NCBI GenBank assembly: GCA_021613535.1
Contig: CP075493.1
Location: 3,720,001 to 3,784,000, forward strand
Source of the DNA: Adineta vaga
Lineage: Eukaryota; Rotifera
Reading direction: 5' to 3'
Length of the DNA: 64,000 nucleotides
This document shows, one piece after another, positions 24,164 to 37,069 of the stretch. The position numbers and the translations under genes are program-made. Position 1 is the stretch's first letter. Every line of letters starts with the position of its first letter. The notes under the pieces were generated by a model. That model was given only the letters and a program-made list of their open reading frames with translations, ran no database searches and was not told where the DNA came from.

Positions 24164-26320
24164 AATCGAAATCGAATAATAAGATATAAATGAATTATTG
24201 ATTGAAAGAAAAATGACGGCATCGGAATAATGACAAAATAATATTGTCAATGTTAAAAATCACGCACAACGATAACTATTTTACATTTAAGAGAACTAGA
24301 GTAAACGTTCCGAATAACTAAAAGAAAAAAAAGAACATCAAATCGATGGAAACATCTCTGTAATCGATGAGATGCTAATAAAATCGAGCATAGTCGCTGT
24401 TTTTTCTTCTTCTCTCTTTCTCTTCTACATCTGCATTTAAATTGATCACATAAATAATAAAATGAAAGTGGGAAGAGATAGACAAGAAAAAAAAAGGATC
24501 GCTATTCATCGTACACACATCAGATCTGAATAAACGCGAACGACATTGTCATTACTTACCATATGCATAGAGATCTATAGAGGAGAAGAAAAAAGAAACT
24601 GGTTATTTCAATTATGTCGATGAAACATGCTTCTATGTTCGTATTCCCGTAAGCCGAAGATTCTTACATTATTTATCAGCTAGTTTTCCTATTGATGAAC
24701 AGAAAGATGAAGGGAAAGAAAGAAGAATCTTCGACTATACAATTAGAACAAGTTTTCTATGAATTAATAGGAAGAAAACCATGCCTATATGTCTGTTCGA
24801 TATAGAATCAATTTTCGACATTGTTAAGAAAGAAAAAAAAGTGGAATAATACAAGGAAGTGATCTTGAGAAACATTATCTTCCTGCTTGTTCTTAATAAA
24901 ATAATGTTATAATGTTCTTGTGTCGCAATTGATCAAAAGAAAAGTCAATTTCGACATATAAAGAAGAAGATTATACATACTAGAGGAAGTATTGTTGAAT
25001 AAATTGATGCAAGAAAAGAAAACTTCATCATGAAAAGAAATCGATGTAAATGTTAATTTTGTAGTCATGAAAAAGAGAAACTATGAATAAAACAAAAGAT
25101 TTTCGTTGGATTGTTTGTTTGTTTCGTAGAATCTGATATGAAATTCTAGTCTTCTCTCGTTCGTCCGTTCGTTTATGTTTAGCCTAATCAAATTATGACC
25201 GTTATAGAGAGAGAAAAAAAACTGATTTCATGCGAGTTGTTGATTTTAATGGTGAGAAAAGAGATTCATATGACGTTCCAATCAGGATGATATATTGCTA
25301 CTATTAATAGAGAGTTTAATGAAATTAAGGAAATGACTTTTTGACAGAAAGGTGATAATCGACTCAGTTATCAAAAAAAACTAGATCATTATTTTCTTTT
25401 TCTTGTAATCCATAGAAAGAAAGAAAGAAAGGAAACTATTAGCTCGCTGATGTCCATTGACTTTGAAAATGATAGTGAGAACAAGAAAAAGAAAAGTAAC
25501 AATGACAATGTCGAATCTTCTTTATTTGACAGTTGCTCTTTCATTTATATGATTTTGCAACAAAAGTTCTTCAATCTAACTCAATGTCTCTCATCAGTTT
25601 TCTTCTATTATAACTTGTCACGCGTACGTACTCGAAAAAGAAATCAAATGAATCTCTAAAGATATTTAATTACAAGAAAAGCTCATCTATCGAAATTAAA
25701 ATGATGAGTATCATCAATCTATCTATATGATGTCAATCGTAGTTATGCTATTAGTGTTTGCATTCCAGTACTTCATAGATGAGATAGAAAGAGAGACATA
25801 AAGAAAAGCACATGTCATAATTTAATTTCTATGCTCGAATAATCGAGAAGCATGGGATGTGAAAAGGATAATTGCACAAGCGAAACAACATGAAAAGAAG
25901 CAAGTCATCTGGTAGATCATTCAAGGTTCCTTTTTTCTAAGATAAAAATAGATATTTTCACATTAGCATACTTTTCATAAATACGATCATCTCTAAAAAA
26001 GTATTCATTGCTTCTAATTTCCATTGACATATATTGTTCATAATCACAATCAATTATTTAGACTCATGCTCAGTACTATCAATTATTTATCCATAAATAC
26101 CTTCAATATCAATCAATTCAAGTGCTATAGAGCATAGAATGAAGCATTATTTGACGAATTATTTCCTATAAGATTTGATTTGAATTATAGAAACATTAAA
26201 CCATGCATGTATATAATTATGTCTATTACGATTATAATCTGATAAGAGATCATTAAAATGATTAAGTGGAAAATATTTGCTTTTGAAAGTTTATGAATAT
26301 AGGAATGAATTCCTTTTCTT
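24164..26320. other. Intergenic region upstream of the receptor gene
   Basis: About 2.2 kb of AT-rich, purine/pyrimidine-skewed DNA lie between two minus-strand genes. The ORF at 25450-25659 is low complexity and unsupported. It probably contains the receptor promoter and the 3' UTR of the HEXD gene. Confidence 0.55.
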
Positions 26321-28206
26321 TTAAGTTAATGGTCGTCGTTCCCAGACTATTTTCTCTCGTACAAGTGCCAACTGTGTAAATGTTCTATTAATACGATCTT
26401 CTATTGGTGTTAGATAAAGATCGAACCATTCTTCAATAACATCTCTCGTATAAAGATCATTTAAATGATTATTAATTGTTTGTTTACTATTCGTTAGATC
26501 TTTGGAGAGAATCTTTAATTCATTTAAACGTGATTGAAGTTCAACACGACGTACAAATAAATGTTTTCGATTATATTCCGGTACTATTGTATCAAGAAGT
26601 TTTAAATGATGTTCAATCTTTGATAAAAGTATTCTTAATAACGAAATACTTGTCCAAATCGATGTACCTATAATAAAACAAGGATGTTTTTTTTCGAATT
26701 GATTGTCTTTTACTATTTGAATTCTCCTTACCAGGCAAATAGTCACATAATTGTGTATCTTTACCAATTGATTTCAATAAAACATCACAACTACGTATGG
26801 AATCACTTGTAAGATATTCATCAGTATTTAAAACATGTAAACTATACAAAAGTGATGGATAAGATGTAGGTAAAATATCACATAGAGGCATAAAATGATC
26901 AAATCTTGACCATCCAGTTAGTATGATACCAGAAAATGAATTCTGTCGAAAAGTTGATGATTCAATAAAATGAAGCCATTGTCGATTATTTGAAACATGA
27001 TGTTTGGTATTGGTTGTAATAGAAAAACGATGAAGACCACCTTTAAATGCACTTGCAGCCCATATTGTTTTGAAATATTTCGGATAAACTCTCCAACCAA
27101 CTAATGTTTTGTAATAATCATCAAATGTTGGAAAATAATTCCATGAAACAGGTTCAATAAGACCTTCAATTTGTTTAAGCTAAAAAATGAAATTAAAATT
27201 TCTTTTTTTCAACAATATATCTTACTAATTTACGATTACGAACAAACTCATCTGCACGAAGTATATCATCCCAAATAAGTATTCGAATACCAGGTCGAAT
27301 TTTTCGTACAATATCAACAATACGTCGTATGTGTCTTAAAAACGAAACATTATGTAATCAAAAGAGATTATCTGTTATTTACTGAATATATGTTTCGGAT
27401 GTAGTCATTCCTTTTCCTTCACAAAACGGATTTGTATTCGTTAACATGACTTCATCACAACCAATATGAATGATATTACTATTCGGATGCAAATCAAGTG
27501 TTTGTTGTAAGAGATCTAAAGTAATTCATAAGTTCGTTTGACTTTTTTCTAAGAAAACAAATCACCTTCAAGTAAAACATAAGTCTTATTAATGCAAGGT
27601 GAAATAACTGTTGGAAGTTTTGGATCATCTCGATAGGTTTGAAATTCATCTAATTTAAGTATCCATTCTAAATGACCAAATGTTTGAATAAGTGGAATTA
27701 TTTCTATTCCATGTTTTTTCGCTGATTCTTCGATTAATTTTATATTCGATTTCGTATAACTAAGACGATGTGTAATCTTTTTGAAAAAATAGAATACTTC
27801 TTTTCTTTTCTTCCTTTATTTTCATATACAAAATTCTACTTACATTTGCTAGATTACCATCTAATGGAAGTGTATCTTCATATTCAATAACAACACCTTT
27901 AATACCCATTTGTATTTTTTCCAAAAAAATAAAAAATGATTCAAAAAATTTGTCAGCTTTCGGTGGAGCACCTTTCAAATCTAGATGAATATATTTGGCT
28001 AATTCTGGTCGACCATTAACATCCTTTTTGATTCGTGGTAAATATAGATTATCAGGTTCATGATTGTCTAATGATGTTTTACTATTCGCTAATACAATCC
28101 ATCGTAAACAAATTGTTAGAAGAAATATTAAAAATGAAACGAATGTTAACAATCGAATTGTACGATATAAATTTGGAGTATTTCTTTGAAGAGTTAAAGA
28201 TGACAT
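26321..28206 (-). CDS. HEXD: Hexosaminidase D-like GH20 enzyme with N-terminal membrane anchor
   Basis: Six exons (27844-28206, 27566-27776, 27383-27515, 27226-27334, 26732-27179, 26321-26667) give 536 aa in frame. Family words of hexosaminidase D are in order: HLDLKGAPPK, KGVVIEYEDTLP, IPLIQTFGHLEW, the catalytic HIGCDEV (adjacent Asp-Glu of GH20), ILIWDDIL, EPVSWNY, WAASAFKG and GIILTGWSRFDH. GH20 enzymes remove terminal GalNAc or GlcNAc by substrate-assisted catalysis. Human HEXD is reported as a nucleocytoplasmic beta-hexosaminidase preferring galactosaminides. Here a hydrophobic segment (LLTFVSFLIFLLTICLRWIV, about residues 19-38) after a basic N-terminus predicts a type II membrane protein with a luminal or extracellular catalytic domain. 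The last about 115 residues, after the final barrel motifs, are a charged helical extension. Confidence 0.9.
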
Positions 28207-28785
28207 GATGAAATATTTCGTATTATCATATTAAATTTGAACGTATACGACAATCAAAAGCAATTGTATATGTCATACTCGATAGAAATAGTATACATTA
28301 CTTTTTCGATTGCATATATTGAAATGTAAGTGCAATGAACCGTATTAAATGCATGGATATTTGCAAGGCATATGACACATTTTTTGAATAACAATCAAGG
28401 TGAAATCAAACGGAAAAGAATTGTTGTTAGTTTAAGAAACATCATCTGTTCTTGGTTTTTATTCATGTTCGTACATAAAGTCATTCAACACATCAGAATC
28501 GAAAGAAGAAGAAGAAGAAGAAAAGAAAAAGACAAAATGAAGGAACAAAAATGAAGACAATGTTTTTCTTTGTTTTGTTTTTTGAAAATAGATGAGTAAC
28601 TTTACAGACAATCATTTAGCTTATATATATGATGTTGTTTGTGATAATAACATACAGATTGAAGATAGGAGCAGCAAAAAAGAAAGGGAAGAGAAAGTAG
28701 AATATATAGACATACAAGAACACCATCCTAAAAGTTGAAAGAATGTTCGTAATGCAATATGATTCGAACAAGATAGATCAATTTC
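28207..28785. other. Intergenic region, HEXD/UBE2N
   Basis: This interval contains the HEXD promoter and the UBE2N 3' UTR. A GAA-repeat tract lies near 28503-28530. The ORF at 28372-28554 is low-complexity and unsupported. Confidence 0.6.
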
Positions 28786-29615
28786 CTAAGTTTCACGGGC
28801 GTATTTTTCCGTCCAATCACGTGCTAAACAAAATGAAATAAAATTAGATTTCAATATCAATGAAAAAATGATCGTTTCCGTTTTCCGAAGAAATTCTCTT
28901 TTGATGAGATCATTAAAAAAAAGGGCACACTTTTCTAGGTACTCTGGTTTATCTGATCAATGTTCTTGAGGAGAATCTTTCCAACAAGTAAGTCTAAAAA
29001 ATGCATTTTCATAGGATAATTTACCTATTGCTTTTGCTCCTTTTTCATCTGCTTTCCATTTTTCAGCTACATCAGCATCTAAGAAATCATCCGGATTTGG
29101 TGCACTCAATAGAGCTTGAATTGAAAGAAGAACAGTACGAATTTGTAAAGCTGGACTCCATTTTTCTATAAAAACAAACAAATGAAATCGAGATCCAAAA
29201 AATGTCTCATTTTACCTTTAAGAATATCTAAACAAATACGACCTAACTTGTCAATATTTGGATGATAAAGTTTCGTCATAAATCGAACTTTTGGTGGTGC
29301 CATTGGATATTCATCTGGTAGAAATAATTCGACTTTAAATTTACCACCTTCATATGGACTCTACATAGAATTGAATTATACAAATAAAAACATTTACTTT
29401 TCAATTTATAAAATACCTCACTAGGTCCATCGATAACAACTTTAAAATAGCGTGCATTATTTTCATCTGGTGATGCTGATATACCCGGTACTGGTTCTTG
29501 TAGTAATCGAGCACTTTCCTACAAGAAAAGACTTTTATATTTAATTGAACAATAATAAATTATTTGTAAAATTTACCTTTACAATACGTTTTGTCAATGC
29601 TCCATTGTCATTCAT
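28786..29615 (-). CDS. UBE2N: Ubiquitin-conjugating enzyme E2 N (Ubc13)
   Basis: Exons 29577-29615, 29417-29518, 29216-29360, 29025-29165 and 28786-28823 give 154 aa. The sequence follows Ubc13 almost throughout: [40 protein letters not shown], the HPN motif in [16 protein letters not shown] with the catalytic Cys, then [19 protein letters not shown] and APNPDD. Ubc13 pairs with a Uev partner (Mms2/UBE2V) to build Lys63-linked ubiquitin chains in DNA-damage tolerance and innate signalling. The C-terminal helix ends EKYARET. The ATG follows a short 5' UTR and is divergent from the golgin-like gene, with 826 bp between start codons. Confidence 0.97.
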
Positions 29616-30441
29616 TCTTGTTTAATTTGAATTGAAAAAAATAGTTTTCTCAATCTAAAGAAAGACATAAGGTTAGTTTGAAGAAAGATTCTTTTGTCAT
29701 TCGATGAAAGAACAAATTTCAATAGATTACAAGTTAAAGACATTTGTTGTTCGTTGTTTATTTTGTTTTGCTCGTAAGAGAACAGAAAATTAAGCGACAT
29801 CTGTAATCATACTATGAAAAATTCTTTCCAAAATATATGAGAAAATATTGAATATAATCCATTATTTTTATTAATCTTCTCAATGATATTGGAATAGACG
29901 AAAAATCTCTGATCTACTTGTCATAGGTAAAATATGGATTGACAAAGACTAGTACAATACAATGAAATTAAATTATATATGTTATGTAGATCACAGTTGG
30001 AGTAAAGAAACCCAATGGAAAGCTATTTTATTTGTACTTAAATGAAGAGCTTGATTCGTAGTTCATAAACGATTACAAGTGAAATGATTTGAACGAGAAA
30101 GATATATCTTTAATTTTGAAATTCGAATCTATAATTGTATGTTTTGTTTCCAAACTATCAATATATTTCACCCATCATTACGTTTACCATTGCCTAAATA
30201 ACATAAACAAGAATCTTTCCTTCATTTTCTTGTCTTCACAACAGTAAAAAAACCAGTCATAATTTCATACTTATTAACATTTTTCAATCAATACTAGTGA
30301 CACCTGAAAATAGTATTCGATTGGCTATTGTATTCCACCAGCTGTTACTTCAATATTTAAAAACCGACATTTATTTCTGCTCATGTTCAATAGATATTTT
30401 CAAATAAGAATTACGTGATAACCTTGAAAAACTATTTTGGA
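29616..30441. promoter_or_regulatory. Shared divergent promoter region, UBE2N / golgin-like gene
   Basis: These 826 bp separate two start codons facing opposite directions, so both promoters must lie here or overlap. The sequence is AT-rich, with no long ORF and no clear TATA pair. Confidence 0.5.
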
Positions 30442-33400
30442 ATGGAAATCAACGAATCTTCGAGTGATGCTCGTATAGTTGGTTTGGAAGCTCAAATTCT
30501 CAATTCTCAAGAAGTAATTGTTCGTCTTAATCGTGAATTAGATAGTGCATTACTTCGAATAACTACACTTGAAAATGTTTGTTCTGATAATCAAAATGAT
30601 TTACATGAAAAACGTTCTCGTATTCAACAATTAAATGATGAACTTATTGAACAAGAAGAACTTACTGATCATTTACGAAATGAAATTCAAACGAAAGAAT
30701 CTCAAATAACATTCGATCGAGAATTACGTGAATTGATTCAATATGAACTCAATGATACTAATGAGAATATTGTCTCTGAATCTCCACAATTTATTCTTGA
30801 TCAATATCATCATCATCAACGTTCGAAATTTTATGAACTTCTTCAACAAAGTTTAATTACAGAAGATATTTCCAATCTAATCGATTCAGATGATATTCTC
30901 TTTGAATTATTAATACATTTGAATAGTCTTAATCGTTTAAAAGAAACACTTTCACGTGATAGTAAACAACTGCAACATATTCGAACATTACTTCATTTAA
31001 CTAATGATAATGATGATGAATTAATCAAAGATTTCATAACAAAGAAAGAATGTATTGAATATATACGAACAAAAGTTGATAATCATCATGAAATGACCGA
31101 TTTGGAATTGATTAAATATGTTCTACATGATTATTTTAATTATCAAGAACAAAAAATCGATTTAAACGACACAATACATGTTCGTAGGTTTTTTTTGAAT
31201 TTCATCTATTAAATCTTTCGCTTTTCTTTTCTTCATTATTGAAGATGAACACAGATTTAATGAAACATCTTAATGAACTGATTCAAGAATTTTCTCAACA
31301 AACAATTACTTCGAATACCAACGAAGGTGACTAGAATATATAACGCGAGAGAGAAAAAAAGAACAAATTTTATTCTATTCTTTTTCAGTATCGACATTGG
31401 ATCATCTTCGATTAATACTTCAATCAAATTTTGATTTTCAACAAACACTTCTATCAGAAATCTCAGTCACATCTATCGAAGATATTCTTCCACGTATACA
31501 TGAATATAAATCAATGTCTGAGAAACATTCGAATCAAGAAGATTTGATAAAAGAAATCGATGAATTAAAACAACAAGTAAATCAAACAAAGGAACAATTA
31601 AGCGTATTAACTAATCTTTTGGAACTTGATAGTACTAATGGTATGTTTAATTCTCAAGATTTCGTAATGTATTGATCATCTCGAAAATCATATTTAGAAA
31701 TTGTACAAATCAATATGATTCATTCATATCTTCAATCATGTATTGATTTTCGTGAGAATCTTTCAAAGAAATTATCTTCTACGAATGATCTCGAATCAAT
31801 TTTACAACGTATTGATGATTATCAACGAATTATTACTTATCTCAATTCCAATGATAATCATTGGACAAATGAAACAACTGATAAATTAATAATGAAATTA
31901 CAAATGATGGTATAAGAAATCGATTAAACAATTTTTGAAATTTTTTGTTTTCTTCTTATATGTTATATAGGAAACTTCAATTAAAACTAATGAAGATCTT
32001 CAAATACGTTTAGATGAAGCTATTGATAATGAAAAACAACTACAGGCAGATATTGAAGAAATTGCTGATGAATTTTCACCGCAAATCTCCGATAATCGAA
32101 GTAAATTTCGAATTTGTTTTTTTCTATTTGAAAATCAAAGTCTCCTTTTCTTAGAATCGAATTTAACACGTATTCATGAAACTTTACAATCTCTAATAAA
32201 TTTTCGTCAAGAACTTTTCGATACAACACAAATGAAAACAGATAAAGATATTCTACAATTATTTTCCAAATATTCTGAAAAACAAGGTAAAATTATTCTT
32301 TTTCCTTATTATGTTATATTGAATTCGTTTGAGTAGATAATCATGAAATGGATCTTCAAACTCAAATCAATGAATTGAAATTAAATGAAGAAAAACTTCG
32401 ACATTTATTAAATGTTGAAGATGAAGATCTGGTGGAGTCTGTAATGAAATTAAACACAAATTTTCTTCAATTAAAAGAAGAACATGAATCACTTGTTACT
32501 AGTAAGATATCGATCGATGAGAAATATGTAATCTGATATTGATATCTTTTTTAAGAAGAAGAAATGATTGACCAAAGTATTAAACGATTGATAAATAAAT
32601 TTGGTTTATCTTCTGGTAATATATGATTTCTTTGTTTTTGTTGAGATTTTCGACATTTTTTTTATAGAAGATTCATCGATATCAACACAAATTGATGAAA
32701 TTGATGAAATATTCGATCGATTCCGATTGGAATACTGTCAATTAACATCGATGAGTCTTGAAATAATGAATTTAATTGAAATCTTTAAACATATTCGAAT
32801 TGTTACCGAAGAAAATAGTCAAATCAAAGAATTAATTCATCAAATTGACTCAGAACAAGTAAAAAAACATTTATTTGTCAAATGAATGATTATTCATTGG
32901 TTTCCTCCTCTCTTTAGTCACTAGAGAATTTCAACACAATTTCGAAATTACAAATCTACTTAATAAAAGTCGATAGTTTATGTCAATTGATCGATAATGA
33001 CAAAATTTCTATTGATCAAGCCATTGCATTATATCAAGAACGAACTCAACATGATAAACATATCATTGAAAAAAGTAATTACCTCCTTAGATCTGGTACA
33101 CTAAATGTCTTCTAAGACATAATTCGAATGAGAGAAACGAATTTTTATCTATTATAGTTTCTGATTTCAAACAACAACTTTTGAATCGACTTGCAATTGA
33201 TAATGAAGAACATATTTTTGATCGTCTCAATGAATTGTATCAAATGAATACCGATTTACAAAGTATTTCTGCATAAATTTATTTCCCGTGTAATTCATAT
33301 CGATTATTTCTTTAGATAAATTACAAACTATCAATGATTCTAGTAGTACAATAGCTTCATTAAATAAGACAATCAGTGAACATGAAGAAACATCAGAAAA

Positions 33401-34931
33401 ACTTCGAGCACAACGTGAACGAATGTTGAATAAGATGAAAGAAATGAAAACGAATAATGAATCCTTAACTGATCAAGTACGATCATGTTTTTCTCTAGAG
33501 TCTTATTTCATTATTCTTGTAGTTAAAACAAGCTAATCTATCTCTTACTGAACAACATCGAATTGAAATTGATTACAAAAATCAAATTGAACAACTTGAA
33601 CAACAAATTCGTCATGTAAATAATCAACTTCAAGTGACATCCGATGAATGTCAAACACAACAAGATCTACAAGAAACAATGAAATTAGAAATAACATCAA
33701 TTCAAGTATATTTTTTCCTATGTTCAATTTAAACTTTATTAATATTTCTTTTTTGTCTTTTCAAGCAAGAAAATGAAACTCAACGAAAATTATATGAATC
33801 ACGTTGTCGACAAATAATTCATGAAAAAAATCAATTAGATAAAAGTAAAAAAGAATTAATTGAACAAAAACATTCACTTGAAGATGAAAATAAACGTTTA
33901 CAAACAATTTTACATACAATTCAAAGTTTGATGATGTTCAATGTTAATCTCTAATTTTTATCTAAGAAATATTTAGATACATTGGAAAATGTTGATGATA
34001 TCAATGGTATAACAGATGCTATTTTACAACTTCGTCAAGATCAAATGATAATAACTAGTAAACTTCATGAAAAACATGAACAATTGAATAAAGAAAATGA
34101 AAAGCTATTGTTAAATATTCAACAAAAACAAATTGTTTTGAATGAATGTAATCAAACGAAAAATCAATTAGAAAAACGTTTAATAGATGATGAACAACAG
34201 TTAAGAAATTTTAAACAAGAAATCAACGAAAAAAACGAACAATATCAACAATTACAGAATGAATTTCAATCTTATAAAGAAGAAATTTCTTTTGAAAAAA
34301 GTAATGTTTATATTTAGGAAATGATATTTTCTTTGACTATTTAACTTATTTATAGAATCATCTGTGGCAATTATCGATATTGAACAATCTCCACCACCAC
34401 AATCATTACCTATCCAGCAAACAGCTTCATTGAATAATTGGTGAGTTGAATACTGAATTCAGTCTTATCAAGTTTGTGTTGTTTCGATGACAAAATGATT
34501 AATCTTTTCTTTACCTTATCATCTGTGATAAATCGAAGGAAAAATGAGATAATAGAAAACAATAAATTACTATCTTTCTTATGTATTTCTAGGATGTCAA
34601 TTGATATGCAAGAAGACGATATTCCGTTAACTATAACAAACAAACGTAATATTTCTCTTTTCAATTCATTACAAAAAAAGAAGAAGACTAAATCGACATT
34701 TTTCTTTAGATTCTTCCATTAGTAGTACAACAACACTATTGAATATGTTTGGTGAAATGAAAAGGTAGATTGAAAGAATACATTTCTATGATTTATGGAA
34801 TCTTTTTTCTTTTGTCTAGTAAACTTGGCATTACTTTAACTCATCGGCCACGTTCTTCATCAGTATTTTTCTTTTATTTATGCGCCGTCCATTTGTTAAC
34901 AATCTATTTATTATTTTTTCGTCATTGTTAA
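30442..34931 (+). CDS. Tail-anchored coiled-coil protein, golgin-like (giantin/CASP class)
   Basis: A multi-exon gene with mostly short introns; the first exon is 30442-31190 (MEINESSSDARIVGLEAQIL onward) and the last ends at TAA 34929-34931. The protein is almost entirely heptad-like, Leu/Gln/Glu/Lys-rich coiled coil with Asp-Asn-rich breaks. After a short Pro-rich linker (EQSPPPQSLP) it ends RSSSVFFFYLCAVHLLTIYL plus LFFRHC, a single C-terminal transmembrane anchor. Tyr and His spaced five apart in this segment match the membrane anchor of CASP (FFFYTLFLH) and relate to giantin and golgin-84, where such residues matter for Golgi localisation. A Golgi vesicle-tether role is therefore likely, though the coiled coil itself gives no family. 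The in-frame GTG at 30415 was rejected for ATG 30442. Internal exon borders in the 32.5-34.4 kb part were only partly checked. Confidence 0.75.
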
Positions 34932-35010
34932 TCAATATAATATTGTTTTTCAGTTCATTATTTAATACAATGTTAATAATCTTTCAGAATTCAAACGATC
35001 TTAATATGTA

Positions 35011-35016
35011 TTTTAG
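35011..35016 (+). promoter_or_regulatory. Acceptor-like TTTTAG six bases before the OARD1 start
   Basis: The preceding gene's stop lies only 91 bp before the OARD1 ATG. Three acceptor-like sites (near 34955, 34987 and 35011-35016) fill this gap, and no AATAAA is present in it. A trans-splice acceptor is the simplest reading, but it rests on position only. Confidence 0.45.
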
Positions 35017-35022
35017 ATAAAC

Positions 35023-35503
35023 ATGCCACTTGTCTTTCGTGAAGTTACCGGTGATCTATTTAGTGTTGCATCAGATGTTTCACTTGCACATTGTGTTTCC
35101 AAAGATATGAGTATGTCGAAAGGTATTGCAACATTATTTCGTAATAAATTCGGTCAAATCAATGAGCTTAAAAAACAAAGTATGTACAAATATGTCTCGT
35201 TTTTATTTCTTCGATTTGTTTAATATAGATGTACCAGTCGGTGGTTGTGCGTCTATTACATCTGATAGTCGTCATTTATTTTATTTAGTTACGAAAGAAA
35301 AATATTTTCATAAACCAACAATGGCAACATTAGAATCCAGTCTTCGTACAATGAGAGATTTATGTCAGCAGAATAATATTCGTCAATTAGCAATGCCTCG
35401 TATTGGTTGTGGATTGGATAAACTCAATTGGGATCAAGTATCGAAACTTATTCAACGTATATTCGAAGAAGATGATATTGAAATTACTATTTATTCCATT
35501 TAA
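35023..35503 (+). CDS. OARD1: ADP-ribose glycohydrolase OARD1/TARG1 (macrodomain)
   Basis: Exons 35023-35179 and 35229-35503 give 143 aa, the size of the human enzyme. Family motifs are consecutive: VTGDLF, SLAHCVSKDMSMSKGIATLF, FGQINELKKQ, FYLVTKEKYFHKPTM and MPRIGCGLDKLNWDQV. TARG1 hydrolyses the ester bond between ADP-ribose and Glu/Asp residues and deacylates O-acyl-ADP-ribose, in the nucleus. Both catalytic positions known from the human protein appear kept: the Lys of the YL(I/V)TK segment and the Asp of GCGLD. It lies directly downstream of the golgin-like gene on the same strand, with an unusually small gap. Confidence 0.95.
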
Positions 35504-37069
35504 AAGACAAATTTCTTTTTTTTTCTGTCATATTTTTTAAAAATTATATATATAGTCGAGACTGATTAATAAGATCAATGTACAATACTAAAAAGCTTTC
35601 TTTTTTGTTTGTTGAATTCCGACCGATGATGAGGTGACTGAAGAAGAAGAAGAAGAAGAAAAGGGAACATAATGTTCATGATTTCATTATCACTCCATGC
35701 TGCCATGTTAGCAGCGGTAACTTGTTCAAAATGTGATAATAGACATATAATAGAAAAAAAGTGAATGTGTGATACATGATGTTCGTTGGATGAAAGGTGC
35801 ATACCACAAGAGAATATTCATCTAGTATACACGTGCATATAGAAATATTGACTCGATCGCGTGATAATAGAAAATTCAAATGACAATTAATTTATTCAAA
35901 AACAAGATGGGACAAATTGAGCTGTGACAAGAAGATTCTCTAATAATAAAATCACAGCAGGACAAAGATCGATTCATTCATTTCTTTTTTCTCCCTTGTT
36001 TAAAATCTTTTTTTTTCTCATATGAAATTAATCTTGTTCAATTTTAATTGAATTAAAATTTAATAATTTTTTCTCGAACTAATTTTAATCATATCTTACT
36101 ACGATATAACGTTATATATATATATATTGGCTTTATTTAATGATACTAGCAATGACTAATCATCTCGATATATTATCATATCAATTAGTTACATGAAAAT
36201 ATATGTAATCTCAACCGTAACCATGCCTATGTTTCTACATAACTATCAGAAAATGCATTGTAATGACAAGATGTCTGATATCCGTTATGACATAAGATGA
36301 TGATCAGTATGATAAAACACAGTCATTATTTGTTTGTCGAAGAAATCTAACAAATTGAGACGATAGAATGATAATTCTTCAAAAACGATAATGAACAATA
36401 TTGTTTGTTGAGTGTGTAAGAAGAAAAATAACGTATATACAATTCAACTTGATTTTTTTCTTCGATGTTCAATTCCGCCTTGATGATGATAGATGAAAGT
36501 AAATCACCGAATAACAAGCTGGTAATGGACTAACGAAAGAATAGAACAACACTTTGATATTCGAAATAAATCTTGTTAATAAATATATATTTGGATGTGT
36601 TAAATCTTCGACAAAAATCAAAAAATTTCAATTGAATAAACTTTAATAGTTTCATTCCTCGTTTCCGAATGTTATTCACACATGATATCGATACATAGGG
36701 ATATTTTTTTTCATTTTTCTATTCATTTTTGTCGTTATGAATGATTCCGACATGAATAAGTGAATGCAATTATCACTTAAAATCAAAGTTTTTAAATGAT
36801 AGCCTGCTGTGCTCGATGTATGATATGGCATTTCTTCTCTTGTTCTCCTTTTCCAGCGTGATTTATTTTTATTCAATAAAATGTATATTTTCCTTTTCTT
36901 CATTTTCTATTGGTTAAGAAGTATCATTGGTCGATTTTTCTCTCTTCTTCTCTTCTCTTCTCTTAAACGAGATATTATTCTTTTTTATTTCAACATCCGT
37001 TCATTATTGTACATCTTTTTCTTTTAGTCGATTAGCACCTGTCGCATAGAAAGCGTGAACAGCAGCACG
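35504..37069. other. Intergenic region upstream of the T-box gene
   Basis: About 1.6 kb without a supported gene; ORFs at 35575-35879 (-) and 36676-36903 (-) look spurious. A perfect inverted repeat AATTTTAATT/AATTAAAATT around one G lies at 36040-36060, and a TA tract at about 36113-36127. T-box 5' UTR sequence probably starts near 37028, after TTTTAG. Confidence 0.55.
36040..36060. repeat. Perfect 10-bp inverted repeat with 1-bp centre
   Basis: AATTTTAATT (36040-36049), G, AATTAAAATT (36051-36060). Homeodomain-core ATTA/TAAT words are embedded in both arms, so it could be a paired binding site or just AT-rich coincidence. Confidence 0.6.

Noticed and set aside
30415-30441. GTG start upstream of the golgin-like ATG
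   Set aside because: Non-ATG starts are unlikely in an animal gene when an ATG follows 27 bp downstream.
35575-35879. Two overlapping minus-strand ORFs after OARD1
   Set aside because: Chance frames; both are hydrophobic low-complexity translations of T-rich DNA.
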